Position numbers and translations under genes: made by a program | Origin: Monosiga brevicollis MX1 | Taxonomy: Eukaryota > Opisthokonta > Choanoflagellata > Craspedida > Salpingoecidae | Assembly (NCBI RefSeq): GCF_000002865.3 | Contig: NW_001865042.1 | Span: 102,370-153,213, forward strand | Length of the DNA: 50,844 nt | Direction: 5' to 3' | In this document: in pieces, positions 32,136-44,521 of the stretch | Position numbering within the stretch: the stretch's first letter is position 1 | Layout of the letters: every line of letters starts with the position of its first letter | The notes under the pieces: model-generated | Seen by the model: the letters and a program-made list of their open reading frames with translations, nothing else | Told to the model about the DNA's origin: nothing | Database searches by the model: none

Positions 32136-35100
32136 AATCGCGTGCCACTTTCCTCCAACTTCTAGCAACCCAGTACGCAAAACTCCTTCGGCTCCCAGCG
32201 ACCAGACAACTTTGGCTCCAAGGTCCATCAATACCAGCTTTTGCATCATCATTAACCTTCTCCTATTGCTTTTGAGGTGTTCTGTCCTGCTATTTATGCC
32301 TTTTTTGGCGCTCACATAACTTGATTCTTGCAAACTAGGTGGTTCTCCTGGCTGGTCCGCCTGGTGTCGGCAAGGTGAGTCTTCTTGATTTGAGCTGAGG
32401 TGGTTTATATGACCAGGCGATGAACGAATTCCTGAACAAAAACAGCCTCAAGCATTACATCGTCCACTGACCTTCATCTGAACCTTGACCATCCCATGAT
32501 CTCCTTTTCTAGACCACATTAGCGCATGTGGTTGCACGCCATGCCGGCTACAGTAGCGTGGAAATCAACGCCAGCGATGACCGCTCACCGGCGGCCCTCA
32601 AGGAACGTGTCATCAATGCCACCCAGATGCAAGAAGTCATTGGACGAGATCGTCGGCCCAACTGCCTTGTGCTTGATGAGATTGACGGCGCCTCCAAGGG
32701 TGCCATCAATGCCCTTATCAAAATTGTCCAGGCCACCGGTAGGCGCACATGCTCTCATCTGGGCTTGCTTCATTCCGTGGCTTGGCCGTCCAGATGTTGC
32801 CTTGCGCACCAGTGTTCCTCATTGCTTGTCATGACTAAATGTGCATGCGCAGGAAAAGGCGGGGGCAAGCGCAAGGGCGCTCTGCCAGCTCTACGCCGAC
32901 CAATCATTTGCATTTGCAATGACCTGCAGGCCCCGGCTTTGCGCCCGCTCCGGCAGATTGCCCTGCAAATCAACTTTGCTCCTATCGAGAACAATGCTCT
33001 CATTGGCCGCCTGCTCACAATATGTGAGCGAAAGGGTGTTCGAGTTGGTGCGTTACTTTTTCTCAGGCGCTCACTATGTTTTGCCGCCGTCAAACACCCT
33101 GTTTGGGCCTGCCAGGCCCCTCCATGCCAGCAAACTCCTCACCCCAAGCGTGGCTTGTTTGGATTGTTTGGATTTGTCAGAGCGCAACGCCGTGACACAC
33201 CTGGTCGAAGCGACCGAGGGAGACGTTCGCTCTTGCATCACCACCCTGCAGTTTCTCTCACGGAGGATTGCCACGGATGCCACCGGGCGCATTACCTTGC
33301 AATCCGTGCGCGGGGCGGCCGTGGGCCGAAAAGACAAGGTTTGTCATTGATCATGAAGTGGTTCATTTGCCCGCTCCGTGCTCATGGCAGTAACTGCTTG
33401 GCTGCCCGATGCTCAAGGTTATGGATGTCAAATCCGTGTGGACCAAGCTGTTCAACCGCAGCCGCCGTCGAGCTCTGCGAACCGGTGCGTGGATCGAGAA
33501 GGCCAGGAACGTATGCACAGACCTCATCGACTCATCTGCACTTGGCCTGCTTCATCTGCAGCATCTGCCCCGGCTGTGCCAGACTCGATGGAGCTGCGTC
33601 CGCTGATCGAGGGCAACGGTGAATATGAAAAGCTGATTGACGGTGCCTTTGAAAACTACCTTCTGGTCAAGGGCCAACTTGCCTTCGACCCAAACTTCAA
33701 CAAGGTACGCATGGGATTGAGAGTGATGTACTCGGTGCACCACCCAGCTTACTCACTGTGTGCCAATCACTTTTAATTCTTGCTCGGCGCTTGGGGTATA
33801 GGCATCAGCAGTGCTAGACTGGCTTGTGGTTCACAGTGAACTGCAGCTACACTTGGCTCGTGAGCAAGACTATAGCCTCTTGCGCTACAGCTCTTACCCA
33901 TTGCTCGCTTTCCATTACCACTATGCCACTCACGGTAAAGGCTCTTGAGCACCAAAGCAACGCGCCACACTTTCGGCTGGTGCAACAGGCTCGGTGCCAA
34001 GCTTGACTTGTGTTCTTTCGTGTGCTGCCATGTTTTCCATGCAGATGTGCACCACGTCAAGTGGCCGCGTACACCGTGGGAGTTTGCCCAGCAATGCAAA
34101 AACAACCAAGCCGTACTAGCAGCGGTGCTGGAGGTGGGTGTTGTGCTTGACTCCCCCCTTGGGCACGCGGGCGTCGGGATTTGCTTATACATCGATCTAA
34201 TTGATGTGTCTGTGTCTGTGTCTGGGTACGCGGGACATCTCTAGGACGGCCAAAGCATGTTGAAGCGATATTACTCGCGCCGCGAGTTGAGCACCACCTT
34301 GCTTCATCCGCTCAACGCGCTCATTCAACCCCCTGTGCGCCCCGTCACTGCTGCCTTGCTAAGGTCTGTTGTACTTCACCTGGTCTCCAATCTCCTCTAA
34401 ATGAGAAGGCACTGCACGAGGAAATTGCTCATCTCGTGCTGTTTTTGGTACATTCCCTTAGTGCTGCGGAAAAGGTGGCGATTGCTCGCATTGTGAATGT
34501 TATGCTCGACTATAATCTCACGTACAAGCAGATGAAGACCCAGAAGGTGAGCTGCCCGTGGCTATGATTCAACTAGAACGTCCACGAACCTCATCAGCAC
34601 ATGCCACACACCTTCTGCTGCAGGGCAAGTACGTCTACGAACTTGAGCCAGCCATTGACCAAGTGGCCATCTTCAACGAGCCCTCCAAGTTTGCTGGAGG
34701 CATTGTACAGTTTCAAAATCACGACGAGCCCATGCCCATGCAACAAGAATCGTCGGTGGCGTATGCTGTCAAACAGGTTAGTACCTCATGAGCCTGCGCC
34801 TCCCCTTCGCACTGAAGCCCATACCGTCTGCTTACGCCTGTGCATGGGTGTGGCCAGCTTATTGCTCAAGAACTTAGCAAGGAGCGCATTCGTCGCGGCT
34901 CGGACATTTTGGGCCGACCTCTTAGCCAACCCGCTCCATCCTCGCGCATCAACAAAGGTGAGCTCACATGTTAGCATGACAGACGACTTTTGATTTCAGA
35001 TCATGTTCCCGCGCTCGTTCTAATGTGCCAACTCTCACATATACGCTGCATGGTTGCTCATTTTAGTTGGAGCCAGTCCAGCCAAATCAAGCAAACAGGA

Positions 35101-35773
35101 CGATGCGCGCATCAATCGCAAGGATCATTCGGTGGGCCTTTTTTTTGCGGGAAGCAGTCGTGAGAGAATGGGGTTAACCGTCTGCCCATTCCTTGTTCAG
35201 ATTGACTCATCTTGACAATGTTATCTGAATTGCGTTGCCACCATGCTTTTCCTATCTATAGAAGCATTCACATAGCGAAGAAGAAAAACGTGCTTTTATG
35301 CAAGCGCGCATGGGCTTGGCTCAAGACACCAACATTAAAGTCAAGGTTCGATACCACGCGCTTTGATTCTTCAAAAATAGGAGCTTTTCCCAGCCAGCTC
35401 ACATCACATGGTTTGGTATTGCACGTTGGCCTACCCAATCTTAGGACCGACTGATGGTGAAACGTGACTTTTTCGGTCGCCCTTTGCCAAGCTCACAACC
35501 TACTCAAAGCCAAGAAGTGGCCAAACCGCACTCCGACGGCCGCCAGCCGCAATTTACCCGTCGCCGCACGAAGCAACCCCCTGTTCGCTACAAGTGGGTC
35601 TTGCCTGACATCAAGTATTGTGGCCTGTTTTAACATGCCACTTCCTACCCATCCCGTTCTCATTTTTTTTTCTTGACTCGGTTTCCTTGACCTGCTCCTT
35701 TTTGACATGCAGATTCCATGAAGGCTGCAGCAATGCAGTGCGCCGCATCCCAACCTTAGCCGACTTTGTATGA
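31359..35773 (+). CDS. CHTF18: CTF18 clamp-loader subunit (5' end lost in gap)
   Basis: Large subunit of the alternative RFC complex that loads PCNA and acts in replication checkpoint signalling and sister-chromatid cohesion. Twenty readable exons: 31359-31692, 31793-31854, 31971-32003, 32166-32222, 32339-32374, 32513-32738, 32853-33047, 33181-33338, 33418-33484, 33562-33704, 33802-33934, 34045-34133, 34245-34363, 34462-34546, 34624-34776, 34858-34957, 35067-35131, 35262-35345, 35445-35593, 35713-35773; 782 aa, lacking the N-terminus. Landmarks: VNLWTDEFSPRHYID, Walker A GPPGVGK on a 36-base exon, INASDDR, Walker B LVLDEID, RPIICICND, DVRSCITTLQFLSRR, LDWLVVHSELQ, and the C-terminal RDFFGRPL and FHEGCSNAVRR that distinguish CTF18 from RFC1. 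The first readable exon begins after an AG at 31358; an in-frame stop lies just upstream, so it is internal. Confidence 0.93.
32085..32134. repeat. T50 tract in a CTF18 intron
   Basis: Fifty consecutive T in the intron 32004-32165, ending 31 bases before the acceptor. It may serve as an extended pyrimidine tract. Exact length is unreliable in assembled sequence. Confidence 0.9.
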
Positions 35774-36099
35774 TTTGAAGCAGTGATAATTCAGCATGTC
35801 TTCTTCTCTTGTGTGGCGTCCTTACAATGCCGCGTCCGCGCCCATGTCACCTCGCATCCCAATCAATCTCTTCGGCTATTCAACGCCATCCATCGAGTCT
35901 TTCCAAATTTTGACAGATCCAACAATCAAGGCGGACAACCATCATTATAGTATCACAATCCATGTAGTTGTCGATTTCAAACAAGAATAAGATGTATCCT
36001 GTCAATGGACATGTTAAGATATTAATAATGTAGTTCCACACTATCCGCTGGCCAGCGCTCGTCGCCACCGCCACACACTTTGAAACGTTCGCACAAACG

Positions 36100-39000
36100 T
36101 CAGGAGGCAGCCATGACTTGACTGAAGACTGGATACCCCAGAGGCGGCTCGGCGCTTTGCAAAGTCAAATTACGCAAGAGGCTACGATGTGCTTGAATGC
36201 TGTAACGTTCCTCGTCATCATTGGTCAAAAAGAGAAGCTCAAGGGCCATGTTAGCCCACTGCCCGCGAACAGCTTCAGCATTGAGGCGGACGGCTCGGAC
36301 ACGAACGTGACCAGACGTCACAAGGTGACTTTGTACCACCTGCTCTTCAATCGCGAGTGCAAAAAGTTGTTGCTTTCGTTCACGGATGGCTCGATACCAT
36401 AGGGCATCCTCACTGCGGCCCAGGTGTACATCTCTGTCCAAAGCACGTAAATCTGCGGCCAATTCCTCAAGATCCTGCACCGTCTCGTCACCCACTACAG
36501 CCAGATCCAGAGCCAGTTTGATTGCCAGCCGACTTGCTCGCACCACGAGCTGCTTCACTTTGCTTGGTAATTTGGCCCGGTTTACACTGTGCGGCAAGGC
36601 GCCGTTGTACAAACCCACCAGACCTTGTGGCGTCAACGGCTACAAGTGCACAATTCGATGGAGGTGAGAGGCCGAAACGGAGGAAGCAACGGGAATGCGG
36701 CCACGTGCGCTCTTGCCTAACCCACCGTTTCAGAAAATGTCAATTGTAGCACGTGCTCTGTTACTGTAACCACAGTCTCGTGCCAGCTCGATGCCTCGGC
36801 CTGCTGCAAATCATCAAATGAGGCGTTGATCAAGGATTCACAAAAGCCCAAGGTTGGAAGCCAACACCTTGTTTCACACAATCGCACGTACCAAACTTGA
36901 AGAAAGGTCAGTAGCCTGGTTATCACTCGAGAGCCGCAGCCACCTGTCGAAGCAATTTTCGACAAACAAAATAGATCATATGAGACTGCCACGGCAATTT
37001 CGGACCAGTCGATGGAAAAAAAAAAAAAAAAAAAAAAAAAAAACGCACTCGCGTAAACGGTCAGGAGCACCGGTTGTGTGTGCTGCAAAGAGATTGACCG
37101 AGGTGGCCAAGCTGCGTCGTTCCTCGGGTTCCAGTGTTTCGCGAAGCAGACAATGCGACAGGGCATAGCAAAAGCATTCTTGAAACAAGACGGCGTACGC
37201 CGGCGAGTCGACAATGCCCGTAAGCTGGTTGCGCGTGTCCGCATACGTGCGCAATGGGGAGGCCCACACGGGGGAAAAGCTGTCGTCGGCATACTAGGTC
37301 ATGTTGAGAGGCAGATGCGTTGTCGAGTACAAGCGTGAGGGACGGGATTGTTCACATTTTTGGTAGACTGAGACGGCTTACCTTCCACATGCCCAGCCCG
37401 CGCTTTTTTTCTGGCAAGACGTAATCCAAGACCTCCTCCAAATGAGTCGCTTCGGTCGTGTGGCATGATGTTTCTGTCAGTTCCAAACCTGTCGACAAAC
37501 GCCGGCAGAGTGGCCGAAAGAAAATGATATTGTTGCAAATGCGCTGTCCAGGCGCCCGCCTCTCAAACAAGGACGTAAATGATGGCTCGGCGGATCTGTG
37601 GGCGACACCATACCTTGAACAAGGAAGACGGCATGAAAAAGGCCAGCCTCGAGGAGGTGCACCATCATCATACGGTTCTCGAAGCGTAGCAAAAGCACTT
37701 CGCCCATGCGACAATGACCGAGAGCACCTCTTCGGTATGCCTGTCACCCCACAGAAAGTTTTGGAAGAAACAGCTTAATCAGTAATGTCGGAACGATTCG
37801 GAGGGAGGGTGAGGGAGAACTACCAGCCCAGTCCCGCATATATTGACAAGCTCCTACCGTGATGAGCGCATCGGCGACTGTTGAACAGATTTCGCTATAG
37901 TACACGGCTTCCTGGGCATCACTCTGCCCACCCACGTGCTGCCAGAAACGACGAGATCGAGGACTGGCGAGTACGAAGAATGGAAGTCCAAAAAGGGGCA
38001 TGACCGAGGCATCCAAAAGAGCAGCAAGACCGGCAAGGCCAAGGTTGAGCGGCAACGCAATCACGTTCCAAGCAATAAGCACCGGGGACTGGCGCAGTCG
38101 CATGGGTTTGATGCGCCAGTGCGTGACGGTTGTGACGGCCATGAAGCGGACCAGATCCACAAATTTGAGCACTCGGTCCAAAAGAAGAGACACCAGCAGG
38201 AGCTGAACCGGGTAGGCGAGCGCCACCAAGGGACCCCACGCCGCATAACGATCTACAAAAAGCACAATAATGACCTGTGGATGTGATGTAACAAAGCAGT
38301 CACTCATGAGCTGATCGGCACCACCCTTAAAAATTAACAGCAAGAGCAAGGCCATTCCGTAGGACAGCAGATTCAAGCCATACCGTCCAAAGCTCGTGCA
38401 GGGGTCGAGATAGAGCACCTCTGCGGGCGATTGGGAAACAATGAATCAAAATCAAAACACAAGAAGAGTAGGCGAAGCACAGACCATGACAGCCGAACGG
38501 TCACGCTTAAAGCACAAGCTACGCACTGTTGGCCGCGCAGGAGACCGAGTGCCACCCAAAATTGATCTGGAACGCGTCGCCCGTCGCGGGAAAATATGCT
38601 CAAGGTGCTCAAAGCAAGCAAAGCAGCAGTTATGCGCTGTTGTTCAGTACCACCAGCACGGACAGGTAAGATACAGACGACGAGGAAATTTTGGTGTCTT
38701 GACGCGAGCCTGTGAAAACCAAAAGATACTTACCAGCAACTGGAACAATCGACCAAGCCATGGCATGCGCTCTAAACGAGACGATGTGCCCGTCAGAAAC
38801 ACGATCAAAACCATGAGTGGGAGCAGCTACGTCAAGGGGTACACGTGTGTGTGCTCTGTGCTGGACAAGAGGCCTACCTTTGTATATGGGGTTGGCAAGC
38901 CAACCCAAGACGAGCGGCTGTTGTGCGGCAGCTAGAAGGCTGGCAAGGACGCAGACGACAAGACCGACAAGAGCAAAAGCTAGCCGAAGGTTGTCCCACG

Positions 39001-40841
39001 CTGCAGAGGACTGGGCCAGGTCGGCATGAGCCAAACTAATGGCAAGAGCCAAAGCCACGAGCCACACGACGACACGCCCCAGCAAGAAAGCAGGCGCTGC
39101 AAGGGGAGCTGAAGCTGGTGCGTGCGCCTGCTCGTCGCCAAAAGGTATGGCAGTGTCGCCACTGGAAGGTTTGACGCGCTGGTGTTGAGGCCGGATGGCG
39201 TGCAGGCATGCGCGCCACATGCGTGCATCAATGGCGAGGGCCAGAGCTGGGAAGATGGACCAAGTCAGGGCATCGGCAACATTGGGCCCACTCTCATTGG
39301 CACCCATGATGGCAAACCCAACGAGGGCACTGCTGACACCCGCGAGCACGCGCCAGAGAGACCGAGATGCCGACACATGCGAAGCGCCACCCAGAGCATA
39401 GACGTCGACCTGTTCGAGACACCACAAGCCCAAGTCTGAGGCCAAGGGAAAGATGCCCCACCACCAGATGAGCGGCAGGACAATAAAGAGAACGAGCACG
39501 CCAAACGCCGCATCGCTAGCCCACTGAGCACTGGCATCCACCGCAGCCAAGGCAATAAGGGTCACGGCGAGGATTGAAGCATGCAGGGCGCGTGATGTGA
39601 TGTCAATATTGAGGAGCCCTTGCGTTGGCCGCGTCTGGTTGCACGCGGGAACGTCTCCCACCAGCAGGCCCAAATGAGCCAATCCAACAACGAGCCCACA
39701 GAGGAAGCAGACGACTACACGATTCAGCACCATGCTGGCAAGCCACGTTGGCAGGTAAGCACGACGCGGCAACGCAGGTCTCTGAAAATGCTGAGGCGGA
39801 GAAGATACGCAGGCGAAGGCGGTGGTGTGCCGACCCCACGAGGGAAGAGCAGGCCACACCTGAATACAAAGTCCAGCCGGCTCGGAGCCAGAGCTGCCAC
39901 ACCCAACGCATGCAAGATGGCCATGGCCAGGGAGCGCAATGCCAGGTTGGGCCAGCTGGCATGAGGCATGACGTAGAGCCAAGAAACGAGCCCACAGCCC
40001 TCGGCCTCGCAATCATCCTCTTCATGATTGGGCTGACTGCACATCAGACGACATCACTCGGTCAATGAGATCAAAGTCGGAAAAAAAAGCAAAAGCACAA
40101 CAAGACTCCAAGCAAAATTCCAGCCCGCCTCGCAGGGAAGAGTCAAATGGACGAAACAGTGTGAACATACAAATCATCGGGACGCAGGTGGTGGCTCTCG
40201 CGGCTCGAGTGGATGACGGCATATGTTGCCACCAAGAACAGGCCTGCAAGAAGTCCTGCAGTTGGAGCTGCCGCGGTCATGGGAAAGGAGCCACCTTCGT
40301 AGAACCCGATGACGGCACCTGGACGCGATAAGGAACCCCATGGGGAGAGAGGAGAAGGCAGGGATGTAAGGGAAGCGAGTGTGGCAGGGCGACCAAGTTT
40401 GGCCAGGACAAGCAAGCACGTGCAACACTTTGAGCCCGGACGCACCGCTCAGCACCAGCGGGATCAGGTACAGAAGCAGCTAAGGGAGGACGGGCGTAAG
40501 ACCAGCATGCGCAAAAGCAGCGCAGAGAGGACAAGTTGCTCCAGGGACGAAACAAACCTGAATGAGATGCAAACTCGCCGGAGCCCGGGCAAGCATGCGC
40601 CAGCCGCCGCAAAGGCTCGAGGCCAGCTGCCGCCGTACAAAGGCATATTTGTACTCGTTGATGAGTGGAGCCCCAGCAATGCTGCGACAAGCCGGAGGAG
40701 AGAAAGGGATATGAGCAGGATGATCCAGCCGCTTCCGACAGCTCAGCAAAGAAGGCCGGCAGACACCCCAACAGCAGCAACTCACGAGTGCTCGGCCACG
40801 ATTCGCCGCTCCAGCTGGTCGAGGATATCGAGATTCGGCAT
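36100..40841 (-). CDS. Pecanex homologue, multi-pass membrane protein
   Basis: Pecanex proteins are large multi-pass membrane proteins; the fly founder influences Notch signalling from the ER. Resolved exons: 40841-40786, 40681-40558, 40479-40446 (34-base microexon), 40318-40171, 40036-39860, 39779-38878, 38418-37858, 37740-37614, 37488-37382, 37293-37049, 36943-36897, and a last exon of about 36624-36100. The start MPNLDILDQLE leads into FVRRQLASSLCGGWRM, the conserved N-terminal block, then many hydrophobic helices. The core has IWWWGIFPL and CLEQVDVYALGGASH, later FFVLASPRSRRFW, LELTETSCHTTEATH, and a closing VRGQWANMALELLFL and PLGYPVFSQVM. The segments at 38877-38419 and 36896-36625 contain coding pieces (for example VSYLSVLVVLNNS) whose joins I could not settle. 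The long Ser-rich insert of animal pecanex 1 is absent. It starts 913 bases from the divergent FERM gene. Confidence 0.88.
37016..37043. repeat. A28 tract (T run on pecanex sense strand)
   Basis: Twenty-eight A on the plus strand in the pecanex intron 37048-36944, starting five bases inside the donor GTGCG on the sense strand. Low-complexity sequence. Confidence 0.9.
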
Positions 40842-41754
40842 CGTGCACGCTCACTCTCATGCACGCAGCGCTCCAAGGAAACGACCAAGCGCGCCTGTGC
40901 GAGCGAGCAGGCTCGTGTGCGCTGCAAGAACAATGAACCTGGAACTCGACCAAGCGCAGGATCCACACCCAAAGGTGGCGAATGCTGCTGTCATTCACCA
41001 GTCGTTTGATCGACGTTGGCAAAGCCAAGCTAGCGCACACACACGTGACCGCCGTCGCCTGCTATCGCGCCGCCGCTTCACACCATCTGTCTTCCCTTTC
41101 AAAAAAGTTAAAAATTGTGTGTGGGTGTGTGATGTGGTGCGTTGGTGGGTATACCATCAATCGCCTTCATGTGTGACCCCGACAAAGCCGTGGCATAGGC
41201 TTTACCTGCGCTCATGTGTGACGATTTGTTTGTACGTGTGTGACTGAGTGCCTTCACGTGTGTGACGCTGGGGGCGTGTTGTTCAATTGTGCTGACAAAT
41301 AGACTTCGTCGCCAAAGGAAAGGTGTTGTTAACATGTGTTGTGAGTTTCGGGGCTAGAGCGGACAACCGGACGAGATGAGAGAGAAGAAGCGGCATGTCG
41401 CAGGCCCCACAGATCTCACAGGGCACAGAGAAGCAGGTGGTGTTGTGGGCGCGGACACGGTCCAGCTTGCACGCACGACCTGGGGAATGGCTGGGAGACA
41501 TCATGGTGCAAGACGCTGGCGGTTGCAAAAGGAACTGACAATTTGCTTCGTGGTGGCACCAAAGAATTGGTGCCGCGTCCAAACCATTTCGAGCAAGCAA
41601 GCAGGCATCTTGTCGCCAGATCCGGTTCGTCTTTGAACGTTGTCGCGGCAGCCAGTTGACGTCTTCTTGCAATCGTTTTGGCAGTCTGGCACACGCGTGC
41701 TTGTCGCTGACCAAGGATTATTCCCGTTTTCGCACACGCTCGCTCGCAGGGATC
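40842..41754. other. Divergent promoter region with repeated CAYGTGTG(TG)AC elements
   Basis: No supported gene between pecanex and the FERM-SH3 gene. Four related elements lie within 99 bases: CATGTGTGAC at 41168-41177 and 41213-41222, and ACGTGTGTGAC-type copies at 41234-41244 and 41255-41266. All are in the same orientation. They could be binding sites or simply a diverged GT repeat. Confidence 0.5.
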
Positions 41755-44123
41755 ATGCTGCAGTCATTCCTTGGATTAAAAGGTGCCCCCGAGTTGGTGG
41801 CAGTCACCTTGGCTCTACCTGACGGTGCCGCCGTCACCGTCGAGGTGCGTGCCCCTCTGTGTGCGCAAGCCCATCACTTCGACATCTGCCGATCCCCCGC
41901 TGATCTTGTCATGCTACGGCAGGTCTCGAAGAATGCAACCATCAGTGATGTCCTTCCGTTGCTGGATCGGGAGGTCCAACTTCCAGAGCGTCTCTTTTTT
42001 GGTCTCCTGGCCCCCAAGGATACGGTGCGTGGTCTTCCACCTCCAACCCTGCTTGGCGGCCTTTTTGGCATCCATTATTCACACGCATATTGGCATCGGG
42101 CAGGAGAAGCATTTCCTTGACCCCAATGACAGTCTGCGCAAGGTCCTGGGCCAACCGGTTGCTGAAGTAGAGGTATCAAGTTTGCTGTGGCCCGCCTCGG
42201 CAATTAGATGCCGTCTCACCTGACTGCGGCCCCCCGTCCCATCCTATTTATTCATCAACATGTTTGCTTTTGCACAGACCACAACAGGACGTCTGGGTCG
42301 AAAGCATTGGCGCTTGCAGTTGCAGCTGCGCTATCATCCTCCAGCTGTGGTCATGCGCGAATGGTCACCCATGGGCAAGACCTGGCTGCTGCACTCCTTG
42401 CTTGCAGAGCTCCTCGCGGCTCGACTCCAAGTGATGCAGGACGTCGCCGTCTCGCTGGGCGCTCTGGCTGCTCAAGTTCTAGCAGGTGACTACGAGGAGA
42501 GTCGACATGCTGATGCCCAGTATCTTCGTTCCATGCGTGTGCAGCCCGATCAAGACGAGCGCCTTACTCGGTATGCACGGTGCAGCTCCACCCTGGGCCC
42601 TCCAAATCACTTTTTTTTTGCATCTTGGCGCAGCTGAACGTCTCATGCCCCCGTTGTTTGACCCTTGATGTGCTTCTTCTCTCTAGCGCCATTCAGCATC
42701 GCCACGCAAGCCATAGTGGCATGATCACCTCAGCCAACGCGCTGGATGAGTTTCTCAACCTGTGCTGCGAACAAGAACTTTACGGAGTCGGTCGTCTGTT
42801 TGAAACGGCCCCCACCCCTGACCGCGAGGTACCACCAACACCGTCCTTTTACCTTGCTCTTGAGGTTGCTTGATTCAGTTTTTGTGGTTGTTGTTTTGTC
42901 GGTTTTTTTTTTTTTTTTTTTTTTTTTGGGGGGGGGGGGGGTGGTGTTTTTGTTTTTTGTTTTTTGTTTTATTTTTTGAGAGCTGCCTGCTTGGCTCACA
43001 GATACGCCCTGGTTCATCTTATCAGATTCAGCAAGTCGGGTGCTCGGCGCGTGGTGTGCATGTCTATGCACATGATCAGCGCGTCGTCATATATGGCTGG
43101 TCCCGCATTCAGCGCATGCACTACCGCAGTAAAAACTTTGAAATCACTCTCAAGACGCCCCCGTCTGAGTTTGAACCAACCGACTTTTTCTTTGCCACGT
43201 CAGCCCTCTGCAAGGCTGTGTGGTCGCACTGCGTTGAGCGCCACGCTTTTTACCGCATACGCAACACCTCGCTGCGAGGTGACGTTCAAGGCGTTCCCAT
43301 TGGCGCCACCATGTTTGAAGCTTCGCGGATTGCGCGCCGCAACTCAAAGATGCTGGAACAAGCCTCGCTCGACGAAGCCCGTCGCCGGTCCTCCAATTGG
43401 ACGAGTTCAACCGGCTCCTTTGAATCGCACGTTTCACTTGATTCCCTGATCCGAGGGGCCGAGGGCGAAGCCATTCGCCGTGCCAGCGCGGCCCCTTCGA
43501 AGAATGTGGCCCGAACGCCCAGTTTTGCCGTGGCCATTGTGGCCTTTGAACCGCAGGGTGACCGAGTGCGTGCTGTCATCTGCGTTGCTCATGCATGCGG
43601 CTACCCCTCCGTCCTGCCTGCCACGATGGCCTGTCTGACCTTGTTTTGTCTTGCTTTTTGTCGTGGCATCGTGGCATAGGACCTTGCCTTTCGACCAGGC
43701 CAGGTTGTCCGACTGACCAAGACTGACGAGCATGATTGGTGGTGGGGTGCCATCGGTCCACAGTCCGGACGCTTCCCTAGTCGCTGTGTGACTAGGCTTG
43801 ACCAAGATTTGTCTCGCCTTGTACGTCAGGCTGACTGACCAGAGAGAGCTCGCCCGATCTTGCCTTTTTCCATACGCACTCACCCAGCTCTGCATTTGAC
43901 GCACCGTGCATAGGTCAAGGCCAAGCGAGATCATCAGGGAGAGATGAGTTTTCCCGCCGGGGCCATCCTGTCACTGGAGGAGACCTCACGTGACGTCCCG
44001 GCAGGCATGCTGTTTGGACGTTTTGGAAGTCGCACGGGCCTGTTCCCGCAGGACGTGGTTGCCAGCCTCGCACCAACGACCAAACCATTATCTCAACCGC
44101 TGACCCAGCAAGTTATCATTTAG
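41755..44123 (+). CDS. FERM - SH3 - SH3 adaptor protein
   Basis: Eight exons: 41755-41844, 41923-42024, 42104-42172, 42278-42570, 42687-42828, 43002-43565, 43680-43820, 43914-44123; phases match, 536 aa. FERM lobe F1 spans residues 1-87 (LALPDGAAVTVEVSKNATIS, LDPNDSLRKVL). F2 is about 88-232, all-helical. F3 (PH-like) is about 233-320, with VVIYGWSRIQRMHY, FEITL, and CKAVWSHCVERHAFYR, the classic FERM_C end. After a Ser/Ala/Arg linker come two SH3 domains: about 408-465 (VAFEPQGDRDLAFRPGQ, DWWWGAIG, GRFPSRCV) and about 468-522 (GEMSFPAGAILSL, GLFPQDVV). No kinase, actin-binding or PDZ domain is present, so it looks like a membrane-cytoskeleton adaptor that gathers proline-rich ligands. I know no standard animal protein with exactly FERM-SH3-SH3. 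Confidence 0.9.
42903..42941. repeat. T25-G14 homopolymer tract in FERM-SH3 intron
   Basis: Twenty-five T followed directly by fourteen G inside the intron 42829-43001. Such junctions are prone to replication slippage and to sequencing error. Confidence 0.9.
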
Positions 44124-44521
44124 GCTTGCTTTCATTTCATGTGTTGTCCTGGAGCTTATCACCGCGCGCTACATCCAAGTGCATGCATCATATCAACAGA
44201 AAGTAGGCGGTCGTTCCCCGGTGTGTCTAAATTGGTATTATGTAATGTGATTTGAGAAAACAAACAGATGCTAGCGTTCTATTTCAAACCAACCAACATC
44301 CGCATTCTGCAGTTCAAAGCCACCACCAGGAGGAAAAGAAAGGAGGAGAAAAAGAAAAACGAAAAGCAACCCAGGTACACGACAACAGGTTCATACATCT
44401 AAAAACCCATTGCAATGGCGGCCACGCTCAGCCAGCTCGCCATGACAAAAGCACACACGCATATCAACACACAAACATACACTTTAATGAACTCAAATCC
44501 TGAAAAAGCTAAGGCCGGGGA
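44124..44521. other. Convergent 3' spacer
   Basis: Lies between the stops of the FERM-SH3 gene (+) and the mucin-like gene (-). A purine-rich patch (AGGA and AAAG stretches, about 44325-44368) is the only visible feature; no gene. Confidence 0.6.

Noticed and set aside
31359-35773. RFC1 or a small RFC subunit in place of CTF18
   Set aside because: No BRCT domain is visible, and the C-terminal GCSNAVRR block and RPIICICND block are those of CTF18.
38630-40012. Single 460-codon protein on the minus strand
   Set aside because: Reads through pecanex introns at both ends; only 39779-38878 is supported as a coding exon.
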